From Acanthopleura granulata (taxonomy: Eukaryota > Mollusca > Polyplacophora > Chitonida > Chitonidae): a DNA stretch of 64,000 nt. The notes below the pieces were generated by a model that was not told the DNA's origin, did no database searches, and worked only from the letters and a program-made list of their open reading frames with translations. The stretch is from assembly GCA_016165875.1 (NCBI GenBank), contig JABBOT010000037.1:1054001-1118000 (forward strand), in the 5' to 3' direction. Position 1 is the stretch's first letter; each line of letters begins with the position of its first letter. The translations under genes were made by a program, and so were the position numbers. Shown here piece by piece: positions 1 to 11,419 of the stretch.

Positions 1-935
1 GAACACCAAAAAATCCATGCCTAATATCAGACGTATAAATTTTGCCTCACAGATCTTGGGATTTCGGGGCTGTTTCCGTAATCTTACCTTCGTTTCAGGA
101 GATTTACCTTTCATCTATACGACTTGAGAAGCTGTCCGTCACACGTGAGAAACCCGGTCATTAACTGCCAATGATGTGTGGTTTATGACGGACAATCCAA
201 TTTCTTCCGTCACCCACCTGATTGCTGTCGTATATATGAAACATTGTTTCCGCGTGACATTCAACATTAAAGAGATAAATTATTTTTGGTCCAAGACAAA
301 AGCAATATCATGTGTTCTCTTAAAGTAAAGGGTATCTGTCGTTCAGGGCGGAGTTGTGTAAGTGCTTGTTTGTTTGTTACATCATCAATCGTGACCAGAG
401 CATAAATCGCTAGTCTAGGTGAAGTTTGTCCTTCATTCTGCTTCGGTATACTGTTCTGACACAAGATAGAGTCGCTACCATAATACACAATGATAAGAAG
501 TGTATTCCACTAACAAGACTGGTGCATTACAGATCGATTTCATCGTTGTACTGCTGACAACACGTGCCATGTCGTAATGGCGACCAGCTACACCTTGTCA
601 CACTTCCGGATGAGTTATGGTCCTTTATTGTCAAAGGAGATAATCCCACGGGTACATTAACGTAGCTTCTTTCTATTTTCTCTATCCCACATGGCTTCGC
701 GAACGTTTTCACTCTCCCAGCCGTGCTCAGAGAAAAATCTGCGTAGCATAATGGGTATGTAAAGTTATGTGTTTCAGAGCATATTTCTGATTAGACCTTC
801 ACTACATTGTGCTTTAGAAAGTAGTGTTGTTGAAGCTCAACGTGGAACTTAACACGGGAAATAAATCATGAATACGAACAAGATAACTTTGCCCTTATTT
901 CCAAATCAGGCGATTGTGCACAGAGAGTGTTAAGT
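1..935 (+). repeat. Block Y-Z, copy 1
   Basis: Bases 1-116 (Y) match 8905-9010 and, inverted, about 26220-26340. Bases 268-935 (Z) match 9510-10030 and, inverted, 25420-26060; shared strings include CACCTTGTCACACTTCCGGA and CAAAGGAGATAATCCCACG. The 150 bases between Y and Z are also conserved in the inverted copy but not in the copy at 8,905. The small open frames here do not resemble known proteins and are not preserved between copies. Confidence 0.85.
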
Positions 936-1029
936 GGTGCGATAATTGCTACACTTGCATCGCTCAAATGTAGTCGTGCATTACCGTTCGAAGCTCCGTG
1001 CAACGTCCAACGACAACCTTTTTCATGCA

Positions 1030-1600
1030 GTACAAAGGCCCGTACATTTCAGAGCGAAAGTTTTATTCTGCAGTGTGTGACTTCGTGCAGCTCCCACAGA
1101 TAGCCTTATATTCCTGTGCGAAATTCCGTGCAACACCCACCAGTAGTTTATTATTCTGTGCGAAACATTAACACATTTTGCTTTTCAGCAATGTAATCAT
1201 GTAGTTTTATAGGGTGTAAACTCTTTCAAAATTCTTGGCGAGAGAGCACAAATTTTTAGATAATGATGGAGATGGGGGTGACATCCAATGATTTTACTTG
1301 GCACTCCTCCCAGCCATATTTTGAAGGTCAACTGATGTCAAGATTTTTATGGCTGCTTTCGCAAAACTTGGTGAGGGTTGTACCAATGGTTGTGGACCAT
1401 GGAACGTTTACAAGACTAAAGATTAACAGTGTCGCTTATGGCAGATTAAAAGCGGTCTGAGGTTATAATCGCAAGACCAATGCGCAAATCAAATTTGCTC
1501 AAACACTACGAAAAGCTAAGTATATAAAGATGGAAATCAGGAGCGATTCACACAAGAGAAGCAGTGAACGGTTTTCAGTGATGACGCAAAAATGATTTAT
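1030..1600 (+). repeat. Block P, copy 1
   Basis: Diverged match of 10500-11250. Shared landmarks are GGCTGCTTTCGCA, TCTGAGG(T/C)(T/C)GTAATCGCAAGAC-like and AAGTATATAAAGA. The start has short internal repeats of a CTCCGTGCAAC type (near 990, 1085 and 1125). Ends at a SINE. Confidence 0.75.
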
Positions 1601-1705
1601 TTATTTATTTATTTATTTGAGTGGTGTTTTATGCCACACTAGAGAATATTTCACTTATACCACGGCGGACAACCTTATGGGAGGAAACCGGGTAGAGCAA
1701 TGATG
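1594..1705 (-). mobile_element. SINE family 1, partial
   Basis: On the minus strand the family 1 SINE ends in AAATA repeats. This copy has the TTTATTTATTTATTT tail and the GGTGTTTTATGCC...AATATTTCACTTATACCACGGCGG...GGGAGGAAACCGGG part, and stops before the tRNA-like head. It separates block P from the next block. Confidence 0.9.
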
Positions 1706-1839
1706 ATTCAGGTAGATGAACTAAGTAAGTATCCAAATCATGTAGCATGCTAGTTTATGAGCTGTCGTTGCTCAAAATATCTATCTCACTTGCCATTTGT
1801 TCGCAACTGTTCACATATCCAACATGGCGATTTTATCCG

Positions 1840-2140
1840 GCACAATGAATCTAGGCGTCAAAACCGACATTCGTATACCAACCGTCAATCAAAATGGGCC
1901 TTCCCGGTCAATAATCGCAAGATCAGTTTTCAAAAACGACAAATAACACAAACCGGTAAAGAACTAAGAAAATATATAAATATAAAATTAGGACGGATTC
2001 ATGCAAAGAGAAGCAGTGAACAGTTTTCAATGATGACGATGATTAAAAGATCTAATGAATGTCCTGGGCGGATTAATAAAATCGTGTACTATTTTAGTAT
2101 ATATGGTGTCGAGAATCAGCTATCACATTTCTCACAAGAG
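1840..2140 (+). repeat. Block P end, copy with AACCGACATTCGTATACC
   Basis: Matches 20330-20600 in the same orientation. Shared strings are AACCGACATTCGTATACC and AAACGACAAATAACA, and then TAGGACGGATTC, AGAGAA and CAGTTTTCA. The 138-codon frame across 1757-2173 is not kept in the other copy and is not called as a gene. The last 70 bases also resemble 1510-1585 just before the SINE. Confidence 0.8.
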
Positions 2141-2174
2141 AAGTGTTCTCATTGTAAACGTCAAGAAGCTTAGA

Positions 2175-2370
2175 GTGATTATAAAAGATTACAGCATAGA
2201 GAGTAAAACCAGAGCAGCGACGACACTGTGATAGTTGGAAAATGGTCACACGTTGCCGATAAAATCCGCCCTCTTTTCTGTTTACCTTAGTTAGGATTTT
2301 ATTCTACCTGTTCACCCAAATGTTAAGGAAGTAACAACTTACACCAAAGTAGTACCATGCCTTAATCGGA
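2175..2370 (+). repeat. Block R, copy 1
   Basis: Contains ATAAAAGATTACAGCATAGA, AAAACCAGAGCAGCGACGAC, TGTGATAGTTGG, GGTCACACGTTGCCG and GAAGTAACAACTTAC. Other copies are at 2535-2690, 6385-6480, 11250-11415 and 31465-31650, all on the + strand. Confidence 0.85.
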
Positions 2371-2534
2371 ATAAATCAGAAGAAATTGCAGTGATGTTTA
2401 ATGCAAAATAATCGACCTCACTGGTCTAGAATTACTCAAAATCCTGTGTTGTCATCACATTTAATACATGTACGCAATCAAATACAAACAATGCGAAGTG
2501 ATCCACCTCTGGAATGCAGAGTCCCGATTTGGGC

Positions 2535-2690
2535 GGGAATACAGTATAAGACACTACAGCATGGAGAATGAAACCGGAGCAGCGACGACATGCGGTGCAA
2601 CGGCTGGCAAATGACAACATGTTACCGGTGAAATCCGGCCTCTTATAAATTTACCTCAGTTACGGTTTTTTTTTCAAACTGAAGGTGTGT
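2535..2690 (+). repeat. Block R, copy 2
   Basis: Second adjacent R copy with AAGACACTACAGCATGGAGA, GCAGCGACGACATG and TACCGGTGAAATCCGGCCTC. Separated from copy 1 by about 165 unassigned bases. Confidence 0.8.
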
Positions 2691-3189
2691 GAATAGTTTT
2701 TGTAGTTGGGGTTTGTTGAAATGGGCTCACAACACACAGAATCAAACAAAAGCTACACGTCATATTCAGGACCCTTCGCCGTACTGCTAGTCAAGTATAA
2801 GGATACGTCACTATTAAAAACTATCCTATCAGCGCAATAGTAAAATGTCTTGGTTTTGCACACTGGTTTTCTTCGGGTTCTATTTGAACTTCCATCTCAC
2901 AATATACTGATCACTGTCATATAAGTTCAACCTTCGTGCGGACATCAGTTTCCTAAACGTGTAACAACTGATTAATTATGTGATAACTGCTTACCAGTTC
3001 TCTTATGCATTAGCCTAAGTCTACTCTGGTCTTAGATGCGACACACAAAGTGTCTTACGCATGATACAGAAAGTTGATGTCAATCTAAGCATCACATCCA
3101 ACCCTCGTGTATCACTCTCACACAATCGGAATCAGGGGGGTTGAATTATTATCTAAGCCAGTTGTCGTGAAATGCGTGCTCCGCTTGAT

Positions 3190-4060
3190 AAGGAAACAGT
3201 GGCTTAATCCACACTTCATCTGGGGATATACGTGGGTTACTGTCCGGAGGTGTTTTCTATTAGAAAACGAGCTGTCCACTCGGTTAGAAGTTTTCAGCGC
3301 ATATCGCGTCAGTCGACAGAACAAGGGCCATCCATGATAAAGTGGTCGGAGAAAACACATATGTGCCTGTGGACATCAAGAATCAAGAATCTCTGTGCAC
3401 ACAAATATAGAACTAATAATTCTATATATATCTGTTTTGTCCAGTGTGCATAATACTTCTTGCCGGACTGTTGATCCCTCCGCGGTCCGTCGAGGAAATT
3501 GTCAATATCTGATACCAAACATTCATGATTATCAGGGAAGGTAAACCTTAACAAAATTCGATCCAGGCATATGGGGAAAGATGTAATCTGAGTATGCCAA
3601 TTGTTAAGCCTTAAGATCCCATGCAGAGGCAAAATATTGTCAGTAAGAAATACTCTCATTTGCTTTCTTTCCCTGGGGACTCTACATGTATAGCCGTAGC
3701 CTCTCTTATTTTGTTCTCTTAAACATTTTCAGTGTTCTACCTTCATTTCTTTTAGTTTACGATATTTTAGCGTTTTGCTTATTCAGCAAATATTAGGGCC
3801 TATGATCACTGTCGTCAATATGTCAAGGTCAATACGTCAGTGATGTTCCTTGGTTGGTGCCAGAAAAGATAAAACACAATACACATTTATGAGTGCAGCA
3901 ACACAATAAAGACGAATGTTTGATGTAATATTCAGCAAACACACCAGAAAGATGTTCAGAATGCGACAGTTTACGTTCTGTTATAATTCAGCAGTGAAGA
4001 AAACGGTCACTTGAAATTTTTTCAAAGTGTTCATGACAATGCGTCCGTTGACTTTCTAGG
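3190..4060 (+). repeat. Block Q, copy 1
   Basis: Diverged match of 6940-7790 and 18580-19510. Shared features are ATCCACA, ATCTGGGGATATACGTGGGT, GCTGTCCACTCGGTTAGA(A/G), CACAAATATA and a TTCATGA(C/T)A end. Minus-strand open frames over 3309-3659 are not preserved in the other copies. Lies directly before block T. Confidence 0.8.
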
Positions 4061-4069
4061 TTTTGTGCA

Positions 4070-5320
4070 GAACCAAAAAGTCCAGTCACCCCAGAGTACA
4101 TGTACAAGATGCCATGTTTGTACATTGCTGGAAGGTGAATTTAATCTTCCATCCTAACAACAGATCGCTCCAAATGTTCCTTTCTAAGATGGGATATTGC
4201 AAGTGCCAAACTAATTACAGATGTCGGACACATGTGCCCAGGTATAGTCTGCCCTGGAAATAAAACGGAAGGATGAAGTATGGTGTAAACATGTAAACTA
4301 CGAATTTCCCATTCTGTTTTTCATTTTTCTATCCATACAGACCAGAAGTACGCGACTTCATTTTTATTAGTCTAGGACATGATATCCGTACTCTGTGTAA
4401 CACTCAAATTGGTGAGTTTAATCATTCATTTAAATGTTTGTGAAGTGCAGCACATTATGACTCGGTACAGTATGGCAAAAGATACCGGGTTTTGATTTCT
4501 CACAACAGTCTCTCTGTGTGAAGATCGCCCAGGCCGATCCCTCGAAACGCCTCGTCCGCAACATTTGTCATCTCCCATAAGTTCATGGTCAGGCTTCCCC
4601 AGATACACAGCTGAAGAAGACACTCGTCCTTGGTAAACCCACTAAATCTTCTCCTCAACTGGCTTTGTCTCAGATCACTCTCTAGAGCTCAATAACCACG
4701 GTTCTGGAGAAGAAAACTCAGAATCTCGGTGCGTATCGTCTGGTTACTGGCAAAAATTAGTGACAAATAAAAACAGAAAGGACAAAAACCAAGACAAATT
4801 CGTGAGGACAAACGGTTTAGCCGGGCCTCTCTGAACGTCCAGCTATTGCTGAGTCGCCTCTCAGGGTGTGGAGTGTGTAGACAATAGTAACCTCGCGAGA
4901 TCTCCCCTAGCACTCATCGGTGCTGGAGGGATCTCTGGTAACAACAAGTGTTCTCTGCTCTGTATTAACCTCAATCAGCGAGTAAAGTGAGGCGCTGGAA
5001 TAAGTATCGGGAAGTGCTGACAAAAGTTAGGGATAAATTAGCTGTGGTTTGGTACGAGTCAGTCTGTGGCGAGGAAGCACTTAAAGTTGGGAAAGACATG
5101 GAAAACTTTCTCTGCAGAAAGCCGTTTTGAACCGTGTCGGAACTTCTTTTCGCAAGAATCATGCCCGGAAAGATTTGGATTGCAAAGATTTGGATTCCTG
5201 AATGTCACTCGCAGGTCATTTTTTTGTCGCATTGTTTTTTTTTTCTTTTTTGTTCTTTCCAAAAAACCATCTAACCTCAAAAACCGTGTGCCAACCTTCA
5301 CCCTCACTTTGTTAAACCTT
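4070..5320 (+). repeat. Block T, copy 1
   Basis: Diverged match of 15660-16960 on the same strand and of 24440-25150 and 29085-29765 inverted. Shared strings include GATCGCCCAGGCCGAT, ACAAATTCGT, GAGTGTGTAGACAATAGTAA, GTTAGGGATAAATTAGCT and GGAAGCACTTAAAG. Several 60-115 codon frames lie here on both strands; none is kept among the four copies, so none is called. Confidence 0.88.
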
Positions 5321-5489
5321 AAACGAGTGTAATAGTCACAACTTGCAAAATAATACATCCCATTTCACACAATTTGGATATTGTGTAAAGTTACTCGAAT
5401 ATACCATTCCATGTGCCATCCCGTCATTATTTAACACTGCACCACTCTTTCCTAATTCCGTCCTATATTCTCACTAAATGTATTTTCTG

Positions 5490-6360
5490 AATTCTTTGTA
5501 ACGTGTGTGGTGGATTTGTTTTCAGGATCGCGCCACAAGCAGCTTTGGGAATGGCCTAGCCTCTGTTACATTCCGTCATGATAGGTCTTTAAGGCAAATT
5601 AAGCTTTAAAACCTATCCACCGTAGTCAACCACTAACCAAGCCGACTGACTGGCCCCTATAAAGGTCACACCGTCCAGAAATGATTCCGGAACCGTTCAC
5701 CCAGGCTGCTGTATTAACCGTTCAGGTGGTTTGTTGCTAAAGAGAATGAATGATTACGGCTTAACGGCACATCGCCAGTGCTTCAGCCATACCTTGGAGA
5801 TCTCTAGATAGAAACAGCTTTCTTCGCTGCCATGGGCAGGGGAGGGGGGGGACATCAAAGGAGCCTTTAATGCACGGGTCTTTTCAGCGCACCTGTTTTT
5901 CAGTTTTCAGGGCGGCTTTGTGCAACTTTGTATTTTATTTGTTATATCGCCTTTAGAAGATTAAGTGTTGGTACAAAAAGCTAGCTCCGTACATTATTCT
6001 GTAGACTGTGGGATATTAGCCACCGCCTTTATGCTTCAAGAAGCGTAAATTCTACACTTTCTTTTATTTCCTGATTGTGATTATACGGCGCACTGAAGGA
6101 TATTTCACTTATGCGAAGGATCTTAGGGGGTCCGATAGTTCGGGAAGACGGACTTAAGAGAAGAATCCTCCGGCTTCGGGAAAATGACTGACATGTGCTA
6201 CCCGGATCTTTCCCTGCGAGGCGAGCTTAGTGCATATGATCTAGGGACAAACTCTGGGTCTAAGCTGCCCCAACCTGAGTTGCTTACCACTTGTCAGACG
6301 TGGCCTGGGAGCGGTGGAGTTTAGGAACCTCGCGTACATCCCATCCGTAGGTCGGACTGC
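5490..6360 (+). repeat. Block T2, copy 1, with old SINE
   Basis: Match of 17070-17950: GTGGATTTGTTTTCAGG, AGCAGCTTT, CTGCTGTATTAACCGT, GGTGGTTTGT and AGAAACAGCTTTCTTC. Bases 6060-6180 hold a very decayed SINE family 1 copy (GCGCACTGAAGGATATTTCA) that is also present at the matching place, 17,600-17,710. Confidence 0.85.
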
Positions 6361-6384
6361 AACAACACCTGTTGTATCATAGTG

Positions 6385-6490
6385 GTTAAATATAAAAGAC
6401 TACAGATCAGAGAATAAAACCGGAACGGGACGACAGTTTTGATAGTCCTCCAATAGTCGCGCTTAACCTGTGAATACAAATTTTCCCGGT
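6385..6490 (+). repeat. Block R, short copy 3
   Basis: ATAAAAGACTACAGATCAGA and AATAAAACCGGAACGGGACG identify a truncated R copy between blocks T2 and Q. It is missing from the matching place in the second T-Q unit, where a microsatellite lies (17960-18230). Confidence 0.75.
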
Positions 6491-6599
6491 TAAAAGAATC
6501 CGTCGATAGTATCTCCGTCACAGATCATATGGCCGTGCAATTTTCTTTCGTGACAGTGAGCACGATTACCGGTAGGAAGTCAGATTGTGACTTTTGATT

Positions 6600-8030
6600 A
6601 TCTAAAGCTCTCTGGGTTTGGGGTGTTTAAACTAACTGTCTTTTTTTTGTTGGAATTGAATACCCCGAAGACTACTAACATTGCTTACTCTAAACTTGTC
6701 AAGGAGTATATATAATATATGAATTTTTTTATGGACTAGATAAGGTCTTGATCAGAAAACTCCATTTAAAAAGTAGATTTTATATTATACACTATTTGAG
6801 GTTTAAAATTATTAAGAAAAAAAAACACACAAAATGATTTTCGTTTTCCACTAAGGCTTCTTGCTTTAAATCATTGTTCGAAAAAATCTCAATTAAGGCT
6901 TCCGGTTAATGAGAAAACGCAGATGTACAATCCACAATTCATCTAGGGGTACACGTGGGCTACAGCCTTAGGGGGCTTTCTACTAAAAGACAGACCGTCC
7001 GCTCGGTTAGAGGCTTTTAGCGCAGATCGCATCAGATGATAGATCCAGGGTAATCGGGGACAAAGTGTCCGGGTGAAACGCACATTTGTACCCGTGAGTG
7101 TCAGGAATCACCTCCGGGCGCCGCTGTCGGCAACAAATACAAAACCAATAGTGCTATATATTTTGTGGTGCGTGAGGATTATTTCTTGCCGCGTAGTGAA
7201 GCCCCCGACGGTGCCCTTGGGAAGTAATTTCTAATACCTGCTACCGAAAAATTCAACATCGTCAAGGCAGCTAACTAGGCTCTATCCGGGCTTGTGGGGA
7301 AATGATGAAGTCTGCGTTGCAAAGGCGTTAGATCTCAGTCGGAGGGGAGATCGTGACTCTGAAATGAAAGGAGCTCATTTCACTTTGTCGGGAACTTTGA
7401 GACATGGCTGCATTTTTTCGTTGATAGTGAGTTAAGAAATCCGTTTTATTTCCTTTCATTTTTCGAATTTCAGGCCCAAACGGGATTGTAGTTAATGTAT
7501 AAGATCTTGGGCTGTATTTTGATGTTTTGTTAAATATAAATAACTGGCTGATGTTAACTCAGTGCCAAAACAGTAAACAAATACTTATATTCTACAGGAA
7601 GAGATAAAGGACGCGAGCTTAACTCGATCAGGCCCAGCGTGATCACTCGCAAGTGATTTTGACCGGAAATGCGCTGACAGTATGAAAATTGACATCAGGT
7701 CATGAATAACTAGGGCAAGAAAAAATAAAGCGATAACTTGAAATTTCTCTTGGGCTTTTTTCAGTGTTCATGATATTGCATGACTTGATTTTGTTAGCTT
7801 TCTACATGACCAAGCATACACTTTGTTGGCATTTCAATTTAAGCAGGATTTTATTCTCAATCTTCGTGGCAAAGTTTAAATTTGCTTTTTTAGGGTTAGT
7901 CTTAACACACAAAACAATTTTAATGAAGGGAAATATGCGTCCTATTCCCTTGTATAAGTATCTATGTGTTACATGCTTATTGAACAATTGCTCTCAAAGC
8001 GCGACAGCGATGCCAATAATACTGCTTGAC
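6600..8030 (+). repeat. Block Q, copy 2 (long form)
   Basis: Colinear with 18220-19735: CCCCGAAGACTACTAA, GAGAAAACGCAGATGTA, CTACTAAAAGACAG, GATCCAGGGTAATCGG, GACATCAGGTCAT, CAGTGTTCATGATA and GCAGGATTTTATTCT. The 89-codon frame at 7764-8033 is not conserved. It ends the first large unit; a SINE of family 2 follows. Confidence 0.85.
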
Positions 8031-8245
8031 TAAAGTTTGAGTTTTGATTTGTATCTTCTGGCTAGAACATGGACTGTTTCCCCTTATGTTTTGAAACTGA
8101 TGACTACTTCTATTATCAATACCTCCAGAAGAGCATCCAAAATCACGCTAAAAGTCTCTTGTTTTGTCCTCAAAGAATATGGAATTCAGCGTGTGTTATA
8201 ACCTGAAATCCTGCACAAATCTTACGTAAGCACGAGCTCAGAGGT

Positions 8246-8495
8246 TTTTGAAAAATGGCGCATCCTGCTTCCTCGCTAGGCGCTCAGCAATAAGAGGATA
8301 GAGGGTGGACTGGTCGGCCCGGGGTCAGTATAATGTGACTGGGTGAGGGGGCTTGTTGGGTGTCTTCGGCAAGTCGTCTCGGTGAGGCAGCACCAGATAA
8401 AAGATACGGCGGAAAACCGTCCTGCACCAAGGAGACACCGCCTTCATATAACTGAAATATTCTTGAGTAGGCCGTTAAACAATAAGCATTCATTC
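8246..8495 (+). mobile_element. SINE family 2, 5'-truncated
   Basis: Family 2 landmarks: GGCGCTCAGCAATAAGAGG, GACTGGTCGGCCCGGGGTCA, GTATAATGTGACTGGGTGAG, GGTGTCTTCGGCA and CATATAACTGAAATATTCTT. The tRNA-like head is not seen. Confidence 0.85.
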
Positions 8496-8639
8496 AAGCT
8501 CAGAGGTTGGAGTCTGTAGTACGGGACAAGCTGTAAAGATAGAGGCCCGGCATAGGAGTCAAACATCACAAACTACCACACCTTATCACCGTTTGATTTC
8601 CAGCAAGCGATTCCCTGTCATAATCATCACAACAGCCTG

Positions 8640-10030
8640 GTGCTTAAGTTACTAATCACACTGTAAAGATCACTCTCTGGCCACATGCGGCGAGCCCCGT
8701 CCGGTTGTCGCCTACAGAGCAATTGTGACTCTCGACATGCCACAGGACTAGCATTAGGTTCTGTTCTGGGTGGACAGAGAAATAAGGTATGGTTCCAACG
8801 GTAGATAATGTCCCTGTATGAATTAGTCCAAACTAAGTAAAAGTATAAGTAATAGGCCGAGAGTAATAATTTCATTTGCCATAGCACTGAACTGTCCACT
8901 TAGTTAAGAGAATACCAAAAATCCACACTGAATATCGGACGCATCAAGGTTTGCCTCACAGATTCTGGGGCTATTTCCACAATTCTACCTTCTTTTTAGG
9001 ATGATTCGATTTTGACATTGTGAATTATCCCTACTTGGATAGCATTATACCGAATGGTCTTGCGCATGGCGTATACATATCTCGATTTGTAGCATTTGTT
9101 AGATTCTATGTGCTGTGTGATGATTTCATTCAACGCCCTAAGTTATTACTACAAAAAGTAGTGTGCCAAGGATATTTCAAACGCCTTCACTCTAGACTTC
9201 TTAAATTTTACATCTTTCTTGTTAGTAAATATGGACGAAGTGTCCAGAATCTCTGGGAATCTCCTTTATAATTGTCTCTAATTCGTCTTAGCCCGGAACT
9301 AGGTGTCGTATGTTCATCGTGTTGAGTATAATCGCCACATTTAATATATGAAGAACTGCACAAAAGTCCAACTGTGATAATTTTTGACCAGCGACATGGT
9401 ACATCATTTGGAAATGATTTTATTTATCTGCCTAGAACATTCATTCCGTCTTATCGGCATCATTGAAAACTGTTGGTTGCTTCCCTTACCATCCTAATTT
9501 TTTTTATACACATCAGTGCGTTAAGTTTTATGGAGCAAGACAAAACAATATCGTGTGTTCTCTAAAACTACAGGCTATCAGTTGTCTAAGGCCCAGAGTA
9601 CAGCGTGGCCAGGGCATAAATCTTTCCTCTGTGCAACGTTTTTCCTTCCTTCTGTTTCTGAGTAGTCTTCTTACACAAGATAGTGTCGCCTCCATAATGT
9701 GCAACGACGAGAAATGCATCCCACTAACAAGGTTGGTGTGAAAACAGATAGATTTCATTGCTCTACTGCTGACAACATGTGCCATGTTGACGGGCTCGTA
9801 ATAGCGACCAGTTACACCTTGTCACACTTCCGGATGAGTTATATTCCATTATTGTCAAAGGAGATAATCCCACGTGTACATCAACGCACTTCCTATTCTC
9901 TCTATCTCCCTTCACTGTGTGCCAGTTTTTAATCTCCCTGCTGTGCTCAGCGAAAAATTTCCTTAGCAAAACAGTTATGTAAGGTTCTGTGTTTCAGAGC
10001 ACATTTTTAATAGAGCTTCACTGCGCTACA
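8640..10030 (+). repeat. Block X-Y-W-Z, copy 2
   Basis: X (8640-8890) carries ACTAATCACACTGTAAAG, GGCCACATGCGGCGAG and AATAGGCCGAGAGTAATAAT. It is followed by Y (8905-9010), then W (about 9030-9490), then Z (9510-10030). X recurs at 10096-10375 and inverted at 26440-26700. In this copy W replaces the short Y-Z spacer seen in copy 1. Confidence 0.85.
9030..9490 (+). repeat. Block W, copy 1 (inside X-Y-Z)
   Basis: Similar along its length to 36455-36905: shared features are TAG(C/T)ATTTGTTAGAT, CCAGA(A/T)TCTCT, TAATTGTGTCTAATTC-like, TGTTCATCGTGT(C/T)GAG and GAACATTC(A/T)TTCCGTC. It replaces about 150 bases of spacer found in the other X-Y-Z copies, so it is probably a later insertion. No protein recognised. 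Confidence 0.75.
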
Positions 10031-10095
10031 GTCTTGTTAAAGCACAAAGCGGAAGTCATTTCGCGTCTTTTTCACAAAGGGGACCGTTTATAAGT

Positions 10096-10500
10096 CTGGT
10101 CCTGAAGTTACTAATCACACTGTAAAGGTCATTCCCTGACCACATGCGGCAAGCCCCATCTAGTTGTTGCTTTTAGGCCTGCTGACCTTTACTTAACACT
10201 TTTGACACTCGGCATGCCACAGGCCTAGCATTCCATTCCGCCAGCAGACACCAAGAAAGTAGACAGTTCCAACGACAGGCAGTGTTCCTGTATGAGCTGG
10301 TCCTAGTTAAATGAAAGTATTAGTAATAGGCCGAGAGTGATAATTTCATTTCCCACAACAAGAAAGAAGACAATTTCTAGGATAAAACAGCGCTCAGCAT
10401 CCGGACGATTTTCTTTTTAGAGGCTCTGTTGGTTGCAAAGATTGAACTGTCGCCTTAGTTAAGGGAAGATCAAAAATTACAAGCTGAGTCTCAGACTGTA
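10096..10500 (+). repeat. Block X-Y, third copy (truncated)
   Basis: It begins with the same ACTAATCACACTGTAAAG string as 8640 and keeps the AATAGGCCGAGAGTGATAAT stretch and the start of Y (about 10440-10500), after which it passes into block P. It lies only about 70 bases after the Z block of copy 2. Confidence 0.8.
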
Positions 10501-11250
10501 CTTAGCCTTAACCTTATAAGTCTGTGTCAAACTCCGTACAACATGCATCGGTAGTTCTAAGTTGCACTGCGAAGCTCCCTATAAGGACCACCGGTAATCG
10601 CCGGATGCGTGTTCAAATCCAGTTCTGTGTCTTCCTTGGTTATTTGCTGAAGGGCGGTGCATTATTCTGGCTTCTGTGGTTTCCCCTACCAATTAACTTG
10701 GCTGCAGTCATATAAGTTAAAAGTTCTTAAGTACGACTTTAAATATCAATGAAAAGAGTAGAAATTAATATTTCTGGTTTTCGCTGAGTTGGTGAGCGTC
10801 CGGGTCCAATAGCGAATCGATACCCTATTAGCACTTCAGCTTTTCGGGAATATAATTATTTGCATTTTATATATATATTATTATTTTTTTATCTTTGGAA
10901 ATTTTGGGCGAGAAGGCACAAAATATCATGTATTGATGAGACCGCGAGTGACGTTCACTTAGTGTTTCTCGGCACTCCCCCTAATTTCTCGCATAAACAG
11001 GTCCAGATTTGACGGTAAACCAACAGGAAGATGGGCTGCTTTCGCACAGGTTGGTCAAGGTATGCACCAATGCTTGTTGTCTACGGATTTTTGGGGCTGA
11101 GTTACAGCAATGAGCCTTAATATTTGTCGGTTATGAAATTTTAATAGGCGTCTGAGGCCGTAATCGCAAGACAAATTTCCAAACCCAGTTTAAGCAAAAA
11201 CTACCAGAGAGCAAGGAAGTATATAAAGAAAGAATTATACAGGTCAAGAA
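10500..11250 (+). repeat. Block P, copy 2
   Basis: Diverged second copy of 1030-1600. It lies after the truncated X-Y copy and runs directly into block R at 11250. AT-rich stretch near 10865-10895. No coding frame. Confidence 0.7.
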
Positions 11251-11415
11251 AGTTAGAATGAATATAAAAGACTACATCATAAAGAATAAAACCAGAACAG
11301 TGTGATAGTTGGCAAATGGTCACACGTTACCGGTGAAACCCGACCTCTAGTCCATTTACCTCAGTTTGGGTTTTATTGTAACTGTTTATGTAAGGGCTTA
11401 AGAAGTAACAACTTA
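11250..11415 (+). repeat. Block R, copy 4, joined to the LINE
   Basis: Starts AGAATGAATATAAAAGACTA and includes AATAAAACCAGAACAGTGTG and GGTCACACGTTACCGGTGAA, ending at AGAAGTAACAACTTAC. The LINE ORF2 remnant begins within a few bases of this end, so the two meet at a junction near 11,420. Confidence 0.85.
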
Positions 11416-11419
11416 CAAC

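Noticed and set aside
1757..2173. 138-codon open frame on the + strand
   Set aside because: It lies in block P, and its second copy at 20,330-20,600 does not keep the frame; no motif recognised.
3309..3659. 116-codon open frame on the minus strand
   Set aside because: It lies in block Q; the matching parts at 6,940 and 18,580 are interrupted, so the frame is not under selection.
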